64,000 bases of DNA, taken from NCBI RefSeq assembly GCF_963678635.1, contig NC_087070.1, forward strand, positions 33,100,695 through 33,164,694, written 5' to 3'. Shown piece after piece: positions 29,684 to 40,848 of this stretch; the stretch's first letter is position 1, and every line of letters begins with the position of its first letter. The translations under genes and the position numbers were made by a program. The notes under the pieces were generated by a model that did not search any database, was not told the DNA's origin, and was given only the letters and a program-made list of their open reading frames with translations. Origin of the DNA: Symsagittifera roscoffensis. Its lineage: Eukaryota; Xenacoelomorpha; Acoela; Convolutidae.

Positions 29684-30313
29684 TTAAGGTTTTAAGTCTT
29701 CCAAATAAGTAAAAATAAACACAAAAGCAATCGCAAAAATAAACGACCAAAAGTTGTTTGCTGTAAAAATAGGAAATTTTGCCGATATAAGTAACAAAAG
29801 AAGAAAAATTATTAAAAGTAGCATCTCTGCAAGTCTTCTCATCAAGTTAACTGAATTTTTTTGTATATTATCGATGAAAAATTGCTGTTTTTTAAGCAGA
29901 TATTCAAGGTCTTTGATTTTGATGTACATTTGAGATGAAAACTCAAATTTGATGAATTTTTCAAAGCAAATCTCTGGAAATCTGATACCAAACCTGATCA
30001 TGCAAGATTTTGAACTTTGAAAGTCCTTAAAAAAATGGAGGAATAAAGCACTTTGCTGGGGAGTTTTAACAAATTTGGGAGTTGGATATGGAATAAAAAG
30101 AGTCTTTGAAATATTATCGTACCATTTTTTTATTAACTTCAAATTTTCTAAAATAAACAAAATTTCTTTTCTAGTCAAGTGTAACTCAGCTGTAAGTTTA
30201 TAGCTTTGATACGCAATATGTGAATCAAAAGTAAACTCTTTGATTGAGTAAGTTTCTCTAAAGATACCTTTACTTAGTCGGAGAACTTTATTTTGGACAA
30301 CATAAACGTCCAA
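29684..30313 (-). CDS. Two-helix membrane protein of element E
   Basis: A 209-codon open frame, MDVYVVQNKVLRLSKGIF at the start. The first 150 residues are soluble, alternating strands and helices (LHLTRKEILFILENLKLIK; FEFSSQMYIKIKDLEYLLKK). The C terminus has two hydrophobic helices, MLLLIIFLLLLLISAK and FWSFIFAIAFVFIFTYL, separated by about ten residues, ending EDLKP. Two related copies lie in F (about 55970-56650 and 58230-58960). It is divergent to the polymerase gene, sharing the region with the CRE array. I do not recognise the family; a C-terminally anchored membrane or virion protein is one possibility. Confidence 0.55.
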   Translation of the reverse strand: MDVYVVQNKVLRLSKGIFRETYSIKEFTFDSHIAYQSYKLTAELHLTRKEILFILENLKLIKKWYDNISKTLFIPYPTPKFVKTPQQSALFLHFFKDFQSSKSCMIRFGIRFPEICFEKFIKFEFSSQMYIKIKDLEYLLKKQQFFIDNIQKNSVNLMRRLAEMLLLIIFLLLLLISAKFPIFTANNFWSFIFAIAFVFIFTYLEDLKP

Positions 30314-30550
30314 AAAATTGTGAAAAAAGTAAGAATCTACATCTATTTCATCAATAAGGAAATCACACGGAATATTTCCTTTTTTTCTTGTAGAGTAATT
30401 CGAGGAAGTTCATATGCTTTTTAATTGACATTCTTCAAAAATGAAAATTTTGGATCTAAAGTTATGTCTAGAAACAGCTTAGTTCTGATTGGTTGAAAAT
30501 TTTTCTGGAAAATTCTAGAATTTTCCGAAAATTCTAGAATTTTCCAAGGA

Positions 30551-30803
30551 ATAACGTGGTGATGACGTCATTACGTCATTACCATAAAAGGAAAATTGCG
30601 TGGGTGTTGACGTCACTTCTATTCATAGACTAACGTCATTACCAAAAAAATAAAATTGCAATGTTGATGAGTCACTTCTAAATATAGAATGACGTCATTA
30701 CTATAAAACGAAAATTGCGTAGGCGGTGACATCAATTCTATTCAAAGAATGACGTCATTACCATAAAAAGATAATTGCTTAGGCGTCACTGTTAGTATAA
30801 ATA
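30551..30803. promoter_or_regulatory. CRE/AP-1 array and TATA box (promoter of E polymerase)
   Basis: A unit of about 60 bp (AATGACGTCATTACCATAAAA...AATTGCGTAGGCG) is repeated about four times. Perfect CRE palindromes TGACGTCA lie at 30563, 30608, 30690 and 30750, and an AP-1 site TGAGTCA at 30668-30674. Degenerate copies (TAACGTCATT, TGACATCA, GGCGTCAC) fill the gaps. TATAAATA follows at 30796-30803, about 170 bp before the first readable polymerase sequence. A CCAATCAGAA lies at 30841. The arrangement is that of a CREB/ATF-responsive promoter, possibly bidirectional because the membrane-protein gene starts at 30313 on the other strand. Confidence 0.6.
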
Positions 30804-30974
30804 CACTTGTTTTATTGGGTTAAATCATTCATTTTGTTTGCCAATCAGAAACAGTCAATTGAATTTTACTTCAAATTTTACATTTCGTTACTTCACGAAA
30901 AGTAAGTATTTTCATTCAATTGGTACTTTAAATTTTTAATTTTGGAACATTTCTGAAGTCCCAATTTTTTTAGA

Positions 30975-33900
30975 TAAAGCCTACCCTTAACCGAAACGAA
31001 AAAGTAAAGTGTTGAGACTGTAGAAATATGTATATTCGTCAAAACGCAGCCCGACATCGAAAAAGGTGTGAAAAGCAAAAGGAACATAAGTGTCCAAACT
31101 GTCATTTTTATACAAAGAGCAAAGAGGAGATGGGTTATCATGTTGCGAAGAAACATGCTCAACCAAGTTCAAAGCAGTCGACAGTTTTGAACTTGGTTGA
31201 GAGTTCCCAAGTTAAGAGTCAAGAGTTCCCAAGTTACTACTCTCTCCAACAACATCGGAGAAAAGAACATGGAGCAAAACAACGGAAGCGGGGTGATACG
31301 GTAGCCGACTTGAACAAAATTGTGGAGGAAGAAGGGGAAGATGGTGAAAAATTGAAGGAGGAACTTGGTGCATGTCAACATTTTCTAGTTGATACGGAGA
31401 TGGAAAGTAGGAGAAATAAGGTATTCAACTTCCAAATGTCCAAGTTAGATACTAAAATAATCAACGAGAAACTTGAAGAAGTCTTCAACAAGCTCGATTC
31501 TGCAGCCAAAATCAACATTGCTCTGGGTTTTGTTCTTCAAAATATTGAGACTGGTGAATATCGATATTTCTACGCCCATGAAAACAATACTCTGTTTGAA
31601 AAATCCCACCTACTTTGTACGAAAGCGGATTTGATAACAATCCAAGGAAAAGTAGAAAAATTTGATATTGTGGAACAATGTACCCAAGAACGCCAGAACA
31701 CAAAATGGAGGTTCAAGTTGATTACTAACGTTACAGTTTTTGCTGCTTTGCTGAAAAACATCTCAATGGAATGTCCGGACTCTGTCTTACCTGAATCTTT
31801 ACTGAAAAACCATTCTGTTAACTGTCTTTTTTCTAAAAAAAGACAAGGAACCTTACAAAGATCATTCGTGTCTTTTCCGCGCATTGGCAATGTACATGAA
31901 CGAAGTGTATATTGATGACTTTGAGTACTCTTCCCTGTCTTAATACATTGCTTTATGATGTTTTTGATCAACATTCATGCAAAATGAAGATTTAATTATC
32001 AAAAACAGAACAAAGAAAATCATAAATTTCAGTTTTCAGCAGTGCAAGAAAATCTTGTTACAGTTTTTTTTAAATGCAAAAACAGTTAAGTAATTTTTCC
32101 TAATTTGCGAGGTTTTCTTGGATTTTTTTAACAAGTGCGCCAGAAAAATTTTAAAAGTTTTTGCATGGTGCAAAAATTAATGTTAAGTTTTTAACATGTT
32201 TCAAAAATTGTAACAATTTTTTTTGTCATGCGTGAAAAAAATGTTGTGAAATTTTTTACAAAATGCTAAAAAAAGGTTTATTTTTTGCTATCTTTACAAC
32301 AAAACTTTGTGGCAATTTTTACCAGTTGCATACTTAATTTAATTTTCACAAAATTTTTCAACAAACTTTTAAAAAAAAAACTTTTTCTTTACAATTTTTT
32401 AACAGCCTTTTTAAGACGACCTCATCTCCTATAATTTGATATTGTGGAGCAATGTACCCAAGAAAGCCAGAACACAAAATGGAGATTCAAGTTGATTACT
32501 AACGTTACAATTTTTGCTGCTTTGCTAAAAAAACATCCCCATGGGATGTCCAGACTCTGTCTTACCCGAACCTCTACTGAAAAACCATTATGTTAACTGT
32601 CTTTTATCTAACAAGGACAAAGAACCTTACAAAGATCATTTGTGTCTTTTCCGCGCATTGGTCATGTTCATGAACGGACACAATGATCTCGACACTCACA
32701 TCTCCAGATATTTTACAGAATTCATAACAAAATCTGGTTATGATCCTAAGAATTTTCGTGGAGTTTCCGTTGAAGACTTACCTGTTGTCGAGGAAATAAT
32801 TGAACGGAACATCTTTATTTACGATTTTGATATTCAAGAGGGAGAATATGTGGGAGAACTAGCACGAAGAAGTATTGGTAGATTTGATAAAACAGTCAAA
32901 TTACTGAGATTCAACAATCATATCATTCATACAAATGATATAGATAGCTTCTTTAAGTGTTTCCGGTGCCCTAGTTGTGATAGTTTCTTCAAAAGATCCG
33001 AGTTTCTAAGCAAACATCTTCTGAGATGTAAGGATCGTGTGAAACATATTTACCCAAAGAACGTATATGAGCTTCGCGAAACCTTGTTTGAAAAGCTAGA
33101 AGGATTCGATCTTCCAGTTTCCGATGATAAAAAACTCTTCAAAAACCTAGCAATTTTCGATTTTGAGTCGATATGTGTTCCTACAGAAGAACTAAAAGAA
33201 ACACAAACTACTACCTGGATAGGAAAACATGTTTCTATTTCAGTATCTATATCATCGCATCTGATTGATGAACCCATCTTTTTGTACAACAAGGATCCAC
33301 AAAAATTGATTATTGATTTTGTAAGCAAGCTCGAACTGTTGGCTGAGAAAAGTAAGCTGGAGATGAGAACAAATTTCCAAGATATTGAAGTTGCTGTCAA
33401 TGAAAGAATGAAAAAAATCTTTGATCAATTGAATGAGCGAGGCCAGAATTTTTCAAGTAACAAGTTTGAGTACGAAGACGAATGTATTGAAGATTCGGAA
33501 GAAGCAGATATGTCAACACAATTCTTGCGAATTCAGAAAAACCAACTCATCGATTTGAAACAACATCTGGAGAGATATATAAATACTCTACCTGTTTTTG
33601 GATTTAACAGTGGTAGATATGACTTAAATTTGATCAAGTCCTACTTAAGCCCTTATTTGATTTGCGATAAAGAGCAAGAAACATCCGTTATCAAAAAAGC
33701 GAATGATTTTATATCTTTCAAGTTTGGAGATGTACAATTTCTTGACATTATGAAATTTCTGGGTGGAGCAACAACTCTGGACTCATTTCTCAAAGCTTAT
33801 AAAGCTAGTGAAACAAAAGGATTCTTTCCTTATGAGTGGTTTGACAACCCTGACAAAATTGATTTTCCAGGACTGCCCCCATATGAAGCATTTTTCAGTA

Positions 33901-36064
33901 AACTTAGAAACAACAATCCTCTACACAAAGACTTTACTGATTATGAAAAACTGAGGAAGAGTGGAGTTGATGAACAGCAAGCACTGAAAAAGCTTCAAAT
34001 CAACACTGTACCCGCATCTGGTCTAGATAATTACAGTTACTTACAACAAACTTGGCAGAAAAACGGAATGACTGTGTTCAAAGACTTTTTGCAGTGGTAC
34101 AACAACAAAGATGTAGTTCCAACCCTGGAAGCAATGCAAAAAATGATTCAGTTTTATCATAACAAAGGGATAGATATGTTGAAACTTGGATGTACACTTC
34201 CAAATCTAGCAAACATATGTCTACACAAATCTACAAATTACAAATTTTATCCATTTTGCGAAAGTGATAAAGATTTGTGTGAAAAAATACGAGAAGACAT
34301 GACCGGTGGGCCTTCGACTGTGTTCACTCAAAAAGCTGTTGTAGACGAAACCTTATCAGAGATTCATCAAATATTTGTAACTCAATCGTTGGAATTGATG
34401 CGAGCCAGCTTTACCCCTATTCAATGTGTCAAGATATGCCAACAGGACTGTATACGCGATGGGAGTTTGACACTGATATGCAGAAATTCAAGGCTAGACA
34501 TAATCGAACTCGCAACTTTGAGAACATGGTCATGTCTTTCTATCAACAGAATGTAAAATTGAGAGCTTTTTTACATCTGGAAAACAGAAGAAAATTGATT
34601 GTTTTAATGTGGACGGTTATTGTGATCACTGTAAAACAGTATTCGAGGCAATGGAATGCTACTATCACTTTTGTTCTTGTCAAGAAGCTCGTCCCTCCTT
34701 AACAGAACAGGATATTGAGCGAGGAAACAAGAAGAGAGAAATTGATGATACGCGACGAGAACACATTAAAGAGAAAGGATACAAAGTGGAAGGAGTGTGA
34801 GTGGTGGCAAAATTTCAAAACCAATGACAAGATCAAAAATCATGTTCGAACCCACTTTCCCTAAAAAAGACCTCTTTCAACAGACTCAATTCTAGCAAAA
34901 ATAAAAGATGGATCTCTTTTTGGCTACGTTCAGTGCGACTTAGTTGTTCCAGATGAACTGAAATCGAAATTTGCGAATTTTCCTCCAATTTTCAAAAACA
35001 CTGAGGTTGAAAGAAACGATTTTGGTGACTATACGAAGATTTATGCTATTGAAAATGAAATGTTGAAACATCCACAGAGAATGCTTATATCTAGCTTCAA
35101 GCTAGAAAATGGAACAGTTATAACTCCTCTCTTCAACTTTTATTTGGAACTTGGCTTGCAATGCACCAAAATTTATCGTTTTGTTGAATATTCGCCTCGG
35201 AAATGCTTTAATAATTTCGTTCAGTCAGTGGTTGATGCAAGAAGAAAAGGATATGAAAACCCTCTATCAGGAGTTGTAGCAGAAACAATGAAGCTCTTGG
35301 GCAATTCCTCCTATGGATATGAGATCATGGATAGATCGAGACATACAATCACGAAGTATCTGAACGATGAAAAAACTCACAAGGCAATCAAGGAATCATT
35401 TTTCAAAAGATTAAATACAATTGAAAAAAACTTGTATGAGTTGGAGTTGTTGAAATCAACCATTGAACATAGAGAACCCATCATCGTTGGTTTTTTCATA
35501 CTTCAGTATGCAAAGCTGAGAATGTTGGAACTCTACTACAACTTCTTTGACAAGTTCTGTGATGTAAATAAATTTGAAGAGTTGGAGATGGACACAGACT
35601 CACTTTACTTGGCACTTGCAGAAGAAAATTTGTACGATTGCATCCAACCAGATAAGAGAGCTGCTTGGGAAAAAATGAGGGAGAGTGATTGCAGAGATTC
35701 GTTCAAGGCGGATGCAAAATCTAATTTCTTTCCTCAAACCTGTTGTAGTATCCATAAAAAACATGATAAGCGGGAGCCGCGACTTTTCAAAGAAGAATTT
35801 AGGTGCACAGAAATGCTCTGTTTATGTAGTAAGACATATTGCTGCTATGACAACAAGTCAGACAAATTCAAATTAAGCAGCAAAGTATTGAATAAGCGGG
35901 TTCTAGAAGACTCTGGCGATGGACCTTTAGCAAAGTATAGTACAGTGCTTGATGAAGCAATTAATCTTACATCTACTAACAGAGGATTCAGAACTATAAA
36001 TCATATGGTGGCTACATATGAACAGACAAAGAAAGGACTAAGCTATTTTTATCCAAAAAGATAA
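30975..36064 (+). pseudogene. polB: Protein-primed DNA polymerase B of element E
   Basis: Parts in order: an N-terminal zinc-finger module (30975-31170, RHRKRC..CPNCHFYTKS); a charged linker; a region carrying a tandem module (31661-32680); another Cys/His unit (CPSCDSFFKRSEFLSKHLL, about 32970); exonuclease domain with FDFESI (about 33155-33172) and FGFNSGRYDLNLIK (about 33598); polymerase motif A GIDASQLYPYSM (34391-34426); motif B KLLGNSSYGYEIM (35291-35329); motif C MDTDSLY (35588-35608). The C-terminal part is Cys-rich (CCSIHKKHDKREP, CSKTYCCYD) and ends GLSYFYPKR. This is a family B polymerase of the protein-primed type that would copy the linear element from its ends. Inactive copy with a handful of breaks. 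Confidence 0.85.
31661..32680 (+). repeat. Tandem module of about 774 bp in the polymerase region of E (2 copies)
   Basis: The sequence starting TTTGATATTGTGGA(A/G)CAATG occurs at 31661 and again at 32435. Each copy has about 240 bp coding for a TNVTVFAALLKN / CPDSVLPE / VNCLF stretch. The first copy continues into about 520 bp of AT-rich spacer (31916-32434) before the second copy, which runs on into the main polymerase body. Three such modules stand in the same place in F. Confidence 0.8.
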
Positions 36065-36215
36065 GTACAAGATGATGGAATTCATACAAAACCACTGAAC
36101 TTATGAGAACTGATCTGGTCAAGTAAATTTATTCATGATGTTGTATTATATTGGCTTTATGATGTTAAAATGAAAAATGTAGCGGTAAACTTGTTATACA
36201 ATGCAGTGATTTATA
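35674..36215 (+). repeat. Segment X: end of polymerase gene, first copy
   Basis: 542 bp starting AATGAGGGAGAGTGATTGC, repeated at 37106-37647 with very few differences (the one I noticed is at 36007 versus 37443). It covers the last 130 codons of the polymerase frame and about 150 bp of 3' sequence. Confidence 0.9.
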
Positions 36216-37077
36216 ATATTAATGAAGCGTTCATTTATTACATTAGTGATTAAATCAGTTTGAGTTTGAATGGATCGAGCTTGTAAAGCGAAGCAAACGT
36301 GTGGCAATATTCTTCGTAGAAGAGCTTCGCGAATGTCTCAGTTGAAGCGTTAATAGAATTGTTATAGTTGACAGCAAATTTTAATTTTTCCATCAAAGAT
36401 CTCAATAGCTGAGTTTTTACTGCATACCAAAATTAGATGTTTGAAAGGTGAGAGTAGATAAGGTACAACGAAAGTAGTTGAGGTCAGCTTGTTCACAAAA
36501 TTTTGTTAATTGGATGAGAACATGGATGTGGGGATGATCATTGTCGAGCAATTGGGTGCAAAATTTGTGTTAAGAAGGAGTTGTGAGATGTCGGTCTCGT
36601 TGTTTAGAATAAAAAATTTAAAATTCCGCATCGTTCTCATCACCACTTTCAGCACATTTTTTTTCGGGACAAACTGATCGTTTTGACCTGTATCTTTTTT
36701 TATAATGTTTGTCATTTGCAGCTGAGGATGAGGAGGAGGACGAAGAAGATGAAGTCTTTTCACCGGTTTGTTTTTTAACCATTTTGTTATATTTGAATAA
36801 TTATCGGCCAAACAATCAAATTCTCGTGTCACCAAGGTCACTGCTTGATAACACTTAAAAACGCCATCTTCATTCTTTTTATACAACTTTATTGTGAAAT
36901 ATGTACCCGTTTTGTCAAAAGTTTTCGTTCCAACCCGTACAATGCGTTTTTCTCCCGAAGATATATCTTGAAAATCATCGTTTGAAGTGGAGATCTTATA
37001 GCCCTTGTCCGGGGGACGTAATAATTAAAAGGGGTGATGCAATCTGTTTGAAGTATGTATCTTAAGTATGTCCGCCT
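36215..37077. repeat. Segment Y: 863-bp copy of Polinton D sequence within E
   Basis: Matches 39986-40848 of Polinton D over exactly the same length, with only a handful of base differences seen by eye. It brings with it a copy of D's minus-strand gene (36506-36886). It lies between the two copies of segment X and is followed by a further 28-bp patchwork (37078-37105) made of TTTGAAGTATGTATCTTA-type pieces of the same D sequence. Confidence 0.9.
36506..36886 (-). pseudogene. Duplicated copy of D's minus-strand gene (within segment Y)
   Basis: Near-identical to 40277-40657 (YKKNEDGVFKCYQAVTLV; MFSSN end). Carried here by the duplication described under segment Y, so not an original part of E. 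Confidence 0.85.
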
Positions 37078-37105
37078 CTGAAGTATGTTTGAAGTATGTA
37101 TCTTA

Positions 37106-37647
37106 AATGAGGGAGAGTGATTGCAGAGATTCGTTCAAGGCGGATGCAAAATCTAATTTCTTTCCTCAAACCTGTTGTAGTATCCATAAAAAACATGATA
37201 AGCGGGAGCCGCGACTTTTCAAAGAAGAATTTAGGTGCACAGAAATGCTCTGTTTATGTAGTAAGACATATTGCTGCTATGACAACAAGTCAGACAAATT
37301 CAAATTAAGCAGCAAAGTATTGAATAAGCGGGTTCTAGAAGACTCTGGCGATGGACCTTTAGCAAAGTATAGTACAGTGCTTGATGAAGCAATTAATCTT
37401 ACATCTACTAACAGAGGATTCAGAACTATAAATCATATGGTGGCCACATATGAACAGACAAAGAAAGGACTAAGCTATTTTTATCCAAAAAGATAAGTAC
37501 AAGATGATGGAATTCATACAAAACCACTGAACTTATGAGAACTGATCTGGTCAAGTAAATTTATTCATGATGTTGTATTATATTGGCTTTATGATGTTAA
37601 AATGAAAAATGTAGCGGTAAACTTGTTATACAATGCAGTGATTTATA
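37106..37647 (+). repeat. Segment X': second copy of the polymerase gene end
   Basis: Nearly identical to 35674-36215. It runs on into the right terminal repeat of E, so this copy is likely to be the original junction with the element end. The readable frame 37107-37496 repeats the last 129 codons of the polymerase. Confidence 0.9.
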
Positions 37648-37664
37648 TACTTTCTTTGTAATTT

Positions 37665-38189
37665 AAACATTTTTTCTCAAAAAACTTGACTTTTTTCGAG
37701 GTCTCTGTAGGTTTCAGCATTGTTTCATTTAGATAGAAAGTAAAATTGTCGTTTCAATTAGATAGAAAGTAAGACTAGTTAATAAATTAGGTCAAATAAC
37801 CTTGTCGTTTTTTGAAGTTTTTTTGAAAATTTTTTCATAAAAATTTACCCAAAAACTCTTACCATTGACTTACCATGTATCAAAAAACTAAAGAAAAGTC
37901 CTTCACTACACAACCTACACGTAATTAACCTTCGATATTCACAAATTAGTTAACACGCGCCACCATTTTTGCGAAAAAACTAGACATTTCCACACAGAAA
38001 CAAAAAAATTACGATTTCCTTACCATTATCTTACCATCACAGAAACCATACCATCGGTATTCCCTATCTTAATACCTTGTAGACTCTATACCCAATCTTA
38101 ATACATAGCATGACAGACCCGAAGTCTATAGCGTATCTTAATACATAGGGTCTGCCATGCTCAAGTGATCACCTCCAACATCTACTACT
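37665..38189 (-). repeat. Right terminal inverted repeat of element E
   Basis: Inverted counterpart of 17883-18385, ending TGATCACCTCCAACATCTAC followed by TACT. Near its inner end a GTTTCA.TTAGATAGAAAGTAA unit is doubled (37724-37780). Confidence 0.9.
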
Positions 38190-39272
38190 GAAACAACTTT
38201 ATCGATCTTCAACGAACTCGCTTGGAGATGGTAGCTCGCATTGTTCAAAATAATGGTAATTTACTCCAAACTCATGCTACTGAGGCAGCACAATGAGACA
38301 CCCCATCTTTGGTTAATAATCCACTCTCATCTTTATTTTCCGAATGCACAATGTCTCTGAATGGAGAAAAATTTTCAACAACTAACGCCAATTTTGCCCA
38401 TAAGAGTTTCCTTGAGACCGAATTTTCACATGGTAATGATGCAAAGAAATAATGGCTTGCTTTTCAAGGTTATTATGGTGCTAATGGGCGAGCTGAAGAT
38501 GTTGCGGAACGTAAGCGAATCGTAGCTGCATCAAGCTAATTCCGTCTATTTGGTAAAATTGCTTGTGATTTTTTATCATGTCACAAACATCTTATCAGCC
38601 GTGTTACAACAAAACTTTCTCTGAGATGATCTGCTAATGATTTTGTTATCATGTCCGGGCATAGAGATAAAAATTACCGAGTTGAAATCACTGAGGCTAA
38701 CCTATATGTGCGCAAAATGACAGTAACCGATTTTGTACTATCGTCAAAAACTCGCAAAATACAATTATATTGAAGTTTTACCAGAACTTTTTTGGCCTTT
38801 ACTGGTGTGCAAAGGTGGCGACAAGAAGACGTTTTGGCTAAAGAGCCATTTCGTCGAATGATTTTGGCAATGAGCTCGAATACAGCATACCTGGGTACTA
38901 AACGAAAAAAAAACGTTTCATTTTCAAAAGTTTCAGCTGAATAAAATCAATGCTTACCGAAACGTTCTACCCATTGCAGGTACTCCTGTGTCAACGACTG
39001 ATAACAAAATAATATACCATAACACATTAGAAGCTCTAGACTTTGTTTTTAAAAGTAGTCATGGAATCAGTTTGGCTAATTATCACAATCAATCTATTAT
39101 GGCATTTGATCTAACATCTAATCAAGAGGCTTCACGAGATTTTGTTCATCCTGAATTGACCAATGGCACCATTTCAGTAGAACTGAAGTTTAATGCACAC
39201 TGGGGAAAATGTAGTTACTTTCCATGTGAGAGCGTGCATCAACAGTTTACGTGCGTTCCGATAGAAAAATAG
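38190..39272 (+). pseudogene. Major capsid protein of Polinton D, 3' part
   Basis: Begins with the right GAAACA duplication (38190-38195) and continues the capsid gene split by E. Signatures: LVNNPLSSLFSEC, LNGEKFSTTNANFAHKSF, GYYGANGRAEDV and, in the clear frame 38988-39272, NHTLEALDFVF-like and MAFDLTSNQEASRDFVHPEL. These match the double jelly-roll major capsid protein of Polintons, the main shell protein. Decayed, with several breaks in addition to the insertion. Confidence 0.8.
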
Positions 39273-39306
39273 CTAACAACACTCTAATGAACTGAATCTG
39301 AAAAAA

Positions 39307-39743
39307 ATGGTCAGTTTGCATATTACTGAGCTTTTGAACCGATGCAAGCATTTAAAACATCGATTTAGAGGCATTTCTCCAGCAAACTTAGCATTCAGAA
39401 CAATAGTAAAGCGTGACAATATTTTTATGATAAGGAACGCATCCAACGCAGACCAGCCCGGAACTCACTGGTTAATATTCGCTCAAGCTGGTGGTCAATT
39501 TTTTTTGCATATCCTCTTGGACAGCGAATACACAATTATCCACATGTTTACAAATACATGAGATATTCTATTCATGAAGGAAACCAAATACTGATGAACA
39601 AGCCAATCCAATCAGCTAACTCGGTCTTGTGTGGACTTTATTGTAATTATGTTGCTCATGTTATAATTTCATCCAAATTTCCTATAGGTTTCGATTTTAA
39701 CGACCACAACATGATGTGCTTTGCTAAACATATGATGTTATAA
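39307..39743 (+). pseudogene. Ulp1/adenain-like cysteine protease (D)
   Basis: Two readable segments show GTHWLIFAQAGGQFF with the catalytic His (about 39460), and IQSANSVLCGLYCNYVAH with the catalytic Cys (39621-39654). This is the adenovirus-type maturation protease found in Polintons, which processes virion proteins. It follows the capsid gene, as in other Polintons. At about 140 residues it is short and starts with HITELLNRCKHLKHRFRGI. Minor decay. Confidence 0.8.
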
Positions 39744-39880
39744 ATTTGAAATACTGATGATTCTCTATAATGATCTATAATTGAATTTTTTTCCGAACTA
39801 CTTTTTTCTTTGTTAGAACACTTGCCTCTGGTGTTATCTCAGACTCAAGGAAGCGTTTTCAGAATTTAAATTTTGTTTCA

Positions 39881-40078
39881 TTAAAATTTTAACAAACAAA
39901 GTATTTGAATCAACCCTAAACTACCGTATCCACTCAAAATATTATCAATATCTTTCGAAAAATTGGCGGCCTTATCACCATTCAAAATATTAATGAAGCG
40001 TTCATTTATTACATTAGTGATTAAATCAGTTTGAGTTTGAATGGATCGAGCTTGTAAAGCGAAGCAAACGTGTGGCAA
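39881..40078 (-). CDS. Small unrecognised minus-strand ORF of D
   Basis: A 65-codon frame containing TDLITNVINERFINIL and FSKDIDNILSGYGSLG. It lies just downstream of the PC4-like minus-strand gene and overlaps the start of the duplicated segment Y'. It looks like a real peptide in composition but has no known family. Confidence 0.35.
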   Translation of the reverse strand: MPHVCFALQARSIQTQTDLITNVINERFINILNGDKAANFSKDIDNILSGYGSLGLIQILCLLKF

Positions 40079-40848
40079 TATTCTTCGTAGAAGAGCTTCG
40101 CGAATGTCTCAGTTGAAGCGTTAATAGAATTGTTTTAGTTGACAGCAAATTTTAATTTTTCCATCAAAGATCTCAATAGCTGAATTTTTACTGCATACCA
40201 AAATTAGATGTTTGAAAGGTGAGAGTAGATAAGGTACAACGAAAGTAGTTGAGGTCAGCTTGTTCACAAAATTTTGTTAATTGGATGAGAACATGGATGT
40301 GGGGATGATCATTGTCGAGCAATTGGGTGCAAAATTTGTGTTAAGAAGGAGTTGTGAGATGTCGGTCTCGTTGTTTAGAATAAAAAATTTAAAATTCCGC
40401 ATCGTTCTCATCACCACTTTCAGCACATTTTTTTTCGGGACAGACTGATCGTTTTGACCTGTATCTTTTTTTATAATTTTTGTCATTTGCAGCTGAGGAT
40501 GAGGAGGAGGACGAAGAAGATGAAGTCTTTTCACCGGTTTGTTTTTTAACCATTTTGTTATATTTGAATAATTATCGGCCAAACAATCAAATTCTCGTGT
40601 CACCAAGGTCACTGCTTGATAACACTTAAAAACGCCATCTTCATTCTTTTTATACAACTTTATTGTGAAATATGTACCCGTTTTGTCAAAAGTTTTCGTT
40701 CCAACCCGTACAATGCGTTTTTCTCCCGAAGATATATCTTGAAAATCATCGTTTGAAGTGGAGATCTTATAGCCCTTGTCCGGGGGACGTAATAATTAAA
40801 AGGGGTGATGCAATCTGTTTGAAGTATGTATCTTAAGTATGTCCGCCT
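39986..40848. repeat. Segment Y': source of the 863-bp copy in element E
   Basis: The original D location of segment Y (36215-37077). It lies 1.8 kb outside the right end of E. Confidence 0.9.

Larger units (their letters stand above)
17883..38189 (+). mobile_element. Polinton/Maverick element E, nested in D
   Basis: A 20.3-kb element with termini AGTAGTAGATG...CATCTACTACT, terminal inverted repeats of about 500 bp and flanking GAAACA duplications. It carries a protein-primed DNA polymerase B of a lineage clearly different from D's, two zinc-finger modules, a PC4-like gene, a small basic protein, an acidic protein and a membrane protein. A LINE is inserted in it. Integrase, ATPase and capsid genes were not found, so the copy is incomplete compared with its relative F. 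The polymerase carries a handful of breaks. E is younger than D, because it sits inside D. Confidence 0.9.

Noticed and set aside
31570-31974. Minus-strand frame of 134 codons, identical to one at 54366-54725
   Set aside because: Antisense shadow of the polymerase module. Its repetition reflects the E/F homology, not a gene.
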